Positions 32,485 through 34,664 of a stretch of 34,664 nucleotides of DNA are shown here, in pieces; positions within the stretch are counted from its first letter, which is position 1, and the number at the start of each line of letters is the position of its first letter. A program made the translations under genes and the position numbers. This DNA comes from CBDHHC01 sp050633205 (GTDB taxonomy: Bacteria; Pseudomonadota; Alphaproteobacteria; Rhizobiales; CBDHHC01): positions 1-34,664 of the forward strand of contig JBOEGA010000056.1 in the NCBI GenBank assembly GCA_050633205.1, written 5' to 3'. The notes under the pieces are model-generated. The model made no database searches, was not told the origin of the DNA, and worked only from the letters and a program-made list of their open reading frames with translations.

Positions 32485-33860
32485 TGAACAATAGTATAAC
32501 AACAGATATTTCTGACCAGGTTAACCAGATCGAAGATGAACTGGAAGAAGTACGTGAGCCTGCCGCTGTCTCGACTACAAAGCCGGAGCGCTTCATTCCT
32601 GTTACCCGTTTTGCTCTGATGGATCGTATCAGAAATCCGGAAGCCTGGCCTGCGGAAATCTATGAAGATGTAATGGCCACTCTTGATAATCTGGCAAACT
32701 GGCGCCACCAGGTTTATGCCAGAAGGCTCGCGGCAGTTATGGAATCATATATTCCTTTCAGCCCGGATCGCGACACTATTAATGTTACTGAGCTGTCTGA
32801 AGCACAGCTTATGGATAAGAGACAGGACCTTATGGAACGCATGACAGTGATTCTGGAACGTGCAAACTATGAGGAAATATCTGATGATGAACTGGACGCC
32901 TATTTCACAGCGCAGGGGCCTTATGGCCTGAACCTGAAGGTGGACATGTCAGAATATGACGAGTCACTGGTCTATTATCGCGGTTCTGATGAACAAAAGC
33001 AGGAAAAGCGGGACTGGAGACGGTTATATCTGACAAAATATACGGAAGTCATTCCGATTTTTCAGAGATTGTTCCTCGTTCTCAAATTGAAGCCTGAACA
33101 CCTCCGCATCAAAGAAATAATGGAAAAAGACGGTGTGGATGAGAAAAAGGCCGAGAAACGACTTAAAAAATACAGGAAGAACCTTCCTGAGGGTATCAGT
33201 TCGGATCATGTTTATCTGAAGACATTTAAAAATATTCCGCAATCCGATCTTGAGATGCTGTTCCCGAACACTAAAGTGGAATTCAAGCTTTTTGATAAAA
33301 TCAAATTCTGGGTTTCTGCTGGTGGCGGTACGATAAGCGGGCTGGTTGGTGCTGTAATCAAGATTCTCGGCTCGGCTGTCAGTCCGATTACTCTGCTGAT
33401 CGCAATTGGCGGTTTTGGCGGGGTTATGGTTCGTCAGGTGACAAGCTTCTTTAACCAGCGCAACCGTTACATGATGGTCCTTGCACAGAACCTTTATTTT
33501 CACAGTCTCGCAAATAACAGAGGCGCACTTACTCTTCTTCTCGACCGTGCTGAAGAAGAAGACATCAAAGAAGAGATTCTACTGTATTCCTACCTTGTTC
33601 ATAATACTGTTGCGCTGCATGAACGTGTTGAGGCTCAGGGAGAGATAGAGGAATATCTCAATGGAGAGTTCGGCATAACTATCGAATTTGATTTCGAGGA
33701 TGCACTTGAACGCCTTGTCGAGGATGGATTGGTTGAAACCGATGCTCAGGGAACAATTAAAGCTGTGCCTCCTGCCCGGTGCCGCGAGATTCTTACTGAC
33801 AAGTGGAATGGAGTTCTGGTAGCTAAGGAGCAACCAACACAAAACTCCAATGCAGCATAG
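32421..33860 (+). CDS. DUF3754-type (TMEM143-like) membrane protein
   Basis: A 479-residue protein resembling the DUF3754/TMEM143 group, whose biochemical role is unknown. The N-terminal 290 residues are soluble, acidic and helix-rich: RFIPVTRFALMDRI and then LANWRHQVYARRLAAVMESY, and a central SEYDESLVYYRGSDE. A stretch of two closely spaced hydrophobic helices follows at about 296-340 (FWVSAGGGTISGLVGAVIKI, then SPITLLIAIGGFGGVMV), then a soluble C-terminal part starting with NQRNRYMMVLAQNLYFHSLA and ending as a possible winged-helix (EDALERLVEDGLVETDAQG). The start is GTG 32421 (GAGGA 9 bases upstream); ATG 32481, 20 codons in, is an alternative. It lies between uvrD and prmA on the same strand. 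Confidence 0.78.
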   Translation: MVSVPTHPDISNLLEPKCGLMMNNSITTDISDQVNQIEDELEEVREPAAVSTTKPERFIPVTRFALMDRIRNPEAWPAEIYEDVMATLDNLANWRHQVYARRLAAVMESYIPFSPDRDTINVTELSEAQLMDKRQDLMERMTVILERANYEEISDDELDAYFTAQGPYGLNLKVDMSEYDESLVYYRGSDEQKQEKRDWRRLYLTKYTEVIPIFQRLFLVLKLKPEHLRIKEIMEKDGVDEKKAEKRLKKYRKNLPEGISSDHVYLKTFKNIPQSDLEMLFPNTKVEFKLFDKIKFWVSAGGGTISGLVGAVIKILGSAVSPITLLIAIGGFGGVMVRQVTSFFNQRNRYMMVLAQNLYFHSLANNRGALTLLLDRAEEEDIKEEILLYSYLVHNTVALHERVEAQGEIEEYLNGEFGITIEFDFEDALERLVEDGLVETDAQGTIKAVPPARCREILTDKWNGVLVAKEQPTQNSNAA

Positions 33861-33875
33861 TTAGGTCTGAACCTC

Positions 33876-34664
33876 GTGACATCTACATATAAACTGACCG
33901 TTATTGTCGACAAAAGGGATGTCGAGCATGCCAGTACTCTTATTGAGGAATTGCTCGACGCTACCGCAATCAGTCTGAAAGAAGTTCATGAGGGCTCCGA
34001 AAACTGGACTGTTGAAGGCTATTTCCTTACAGAACCTCCACGTGAAATAGCACTTAATATCCTTGATGCATTGCAGAATTCCACAAGACAGAACACTGAT
34101 AGTCTGGTGATTGAGGAACTGCCGGAAGAAGACTGGGTATCAAAGGTTCAAAGTAACCTGTCTCCTGTTTCAGCCGGGGACTTCGTCATTCATGGCAGCC
34201 ACGATACTGCTAAATTTGTTGGTAAAAAGCTGGCAATCGAAGTTGATGCCGGACAGGCATTCGGTACCGCCCATCACGGAACGACGAAAGGTTGTCTGCT
34301 GGCACTGCAAAGGGTCATGAAGCGACAACAGTTTCATAATATCCTTGATCTGGGCACAGGAAGTGGGGTGCTGGCCATTGCCGCCGCTAAACTTCAGAAA
34401 TCCGCCTATATTACTGCAAGCGACATTGACCCGATTTCTGTCAGGGTCGCCAGAGAGAACTGTGTAAATAACAATGTCGGCCACCTTGTTGAGACATTAT
34501 GTGCACCTGGCCTGCATCACTCCGCACTACAAGCTCAAATGCCATATGACCTTCTTGTTGCAAATATTCTCGCCGGACCACTGATTAAAATGGCGCCTGA
34601 TCTCTCTCAGGCTGTAATATCCAATAGCTACCTTATCCTTTCAGGTTTATTAAGAACACAATCC
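33876..34664 (+). CDS. prmA: Ribosomal protein L11 methyltransferase, C-terminus cut by window edge
   Basis: Open frame from GTG 33876 to the right edge (263 codons, no stop). PrmA trimethylates ribosomal protein L11 using S-adenosylmethionine. An N-terminal substrate-recognition domain of about 80 residues is followed by the methyltransferase fold: GQAFGTAHHGTTKGCLLAL (about 127-145, the PrmA signature), ILDLGTGSGVLAIAAAK (motif I, SAM binding, about 156-172), SDIDPISVRVARENCVNN (motif II) and PYDLLVANILAGPLIKMAP (about 224-242, NILA being the catalytic NxxA-type segment). About 25-30 residues are probably missing. AGG lies about 10 bases before the GTG; the gene begins 16 bases after the DUF3754 stop, so they are probably co-transcribed. 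Confidence 0.93.
   Translation, partial: MTSTYKLTVIVDKRDVEHASTLIEELLDATAISLKEVHEGSENWTVEGYFLTEPPREIALNILDALQNSTRQNTDSLVIEELPEEDWVSKVQSNLSPVSAGDFVIHGSHDTAKFVGKKLAIEVDAGQAFGTAHHGTTKGCLLALQRVMKRQQFHNILDLGTGSGVLAIAAAKLQKSAYITASDIDPISVRVARENCVNNNVGHLVETLCAPGLHHSALQAQMPYDLLVANILAGPLIKMAPDLSQAVISNSYLILSGLLRTQS

Overview
This window reads as chromosomal core DNA from an alphaproteobacterium of moderate GC with AT-rich intergenic gaps. The evidence is the gene order (gyrA, coaD, two cyclophilins, queA, tgt; then rpoZ, a single bifunctional RelA/SpoT homolog, pdxJ, acpS), the acidic insert and tail in GyrA, and the K+-insensitive type of proton-pumping pyrophosphatase. I cannot fix the genus. I see no phage, transposase, CRISPR array, tRNA or rRNA.

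Left part (1-8245), almost all on the minus strand. The left edge cuts a secreted kinesin-light-chain-type TPR protein with nearly identical 126-bp DNA repeats. Next come a Tat-exported nitroreductase and a MarR regulator in one transcription unit, with a palindrome lying on a predicted -10 element, then a two-helix small membrane protein and an EamA-type exporter. The exporter follows the housekeeping run coaD - periplasmic cyclophilin - cytoplasmic cyclophilin - queA - tgt (pantetheine phosphate transfer, protein folding, queuosine in tRNA). The Tgt protein has lost three of the four usual zinc ligands. A LysE/RhtB exporter heads this run and has its own promoter overlapped by a 16-bp palindrome.

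Middle part (8246-20526). A 39-codon exported peptide gene with a strong terminator faces gyrA, which has its own terminator. Upstream of gyrA are a small exported protein and, divergently, hppA (membrane pyrophosphatase). A methyl-accepting chemotaxis protein gene converges on acpS. acpS, pdxJ, rsh and rpoZ lie in series on the minus strand: stringent response, vitamin B6 synthesis and acyl-carrier-protein activation.

Right part (20527-34664). folK and a LabA/NYN-type nuclease are divergent across a 780-bp gap that holds a near-consensus promoter, a palindrome and a possible small RNA. A giant AsmA-like protein follows on the minus strand. On the plus strand come a CLC chloride transporter with non-canonical ion and proton residues, a 764-bp AT-rich gap with a strong hairpin/pseudoknot candidate, a 12-codon leader ORF whose stop overlaps the start of uvrD/pcrA, a DUF3754-type membrane protein, and prmA, cut by the right edge.

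No single new multi-gene system is evident. The best leads are the structured element at 29352-29442, the uvrD leader ORF, the zinc-site-less Tgt, the 39-aa exported peptide, and the palindrome-controlled nitroreductase-marR and LysE units.
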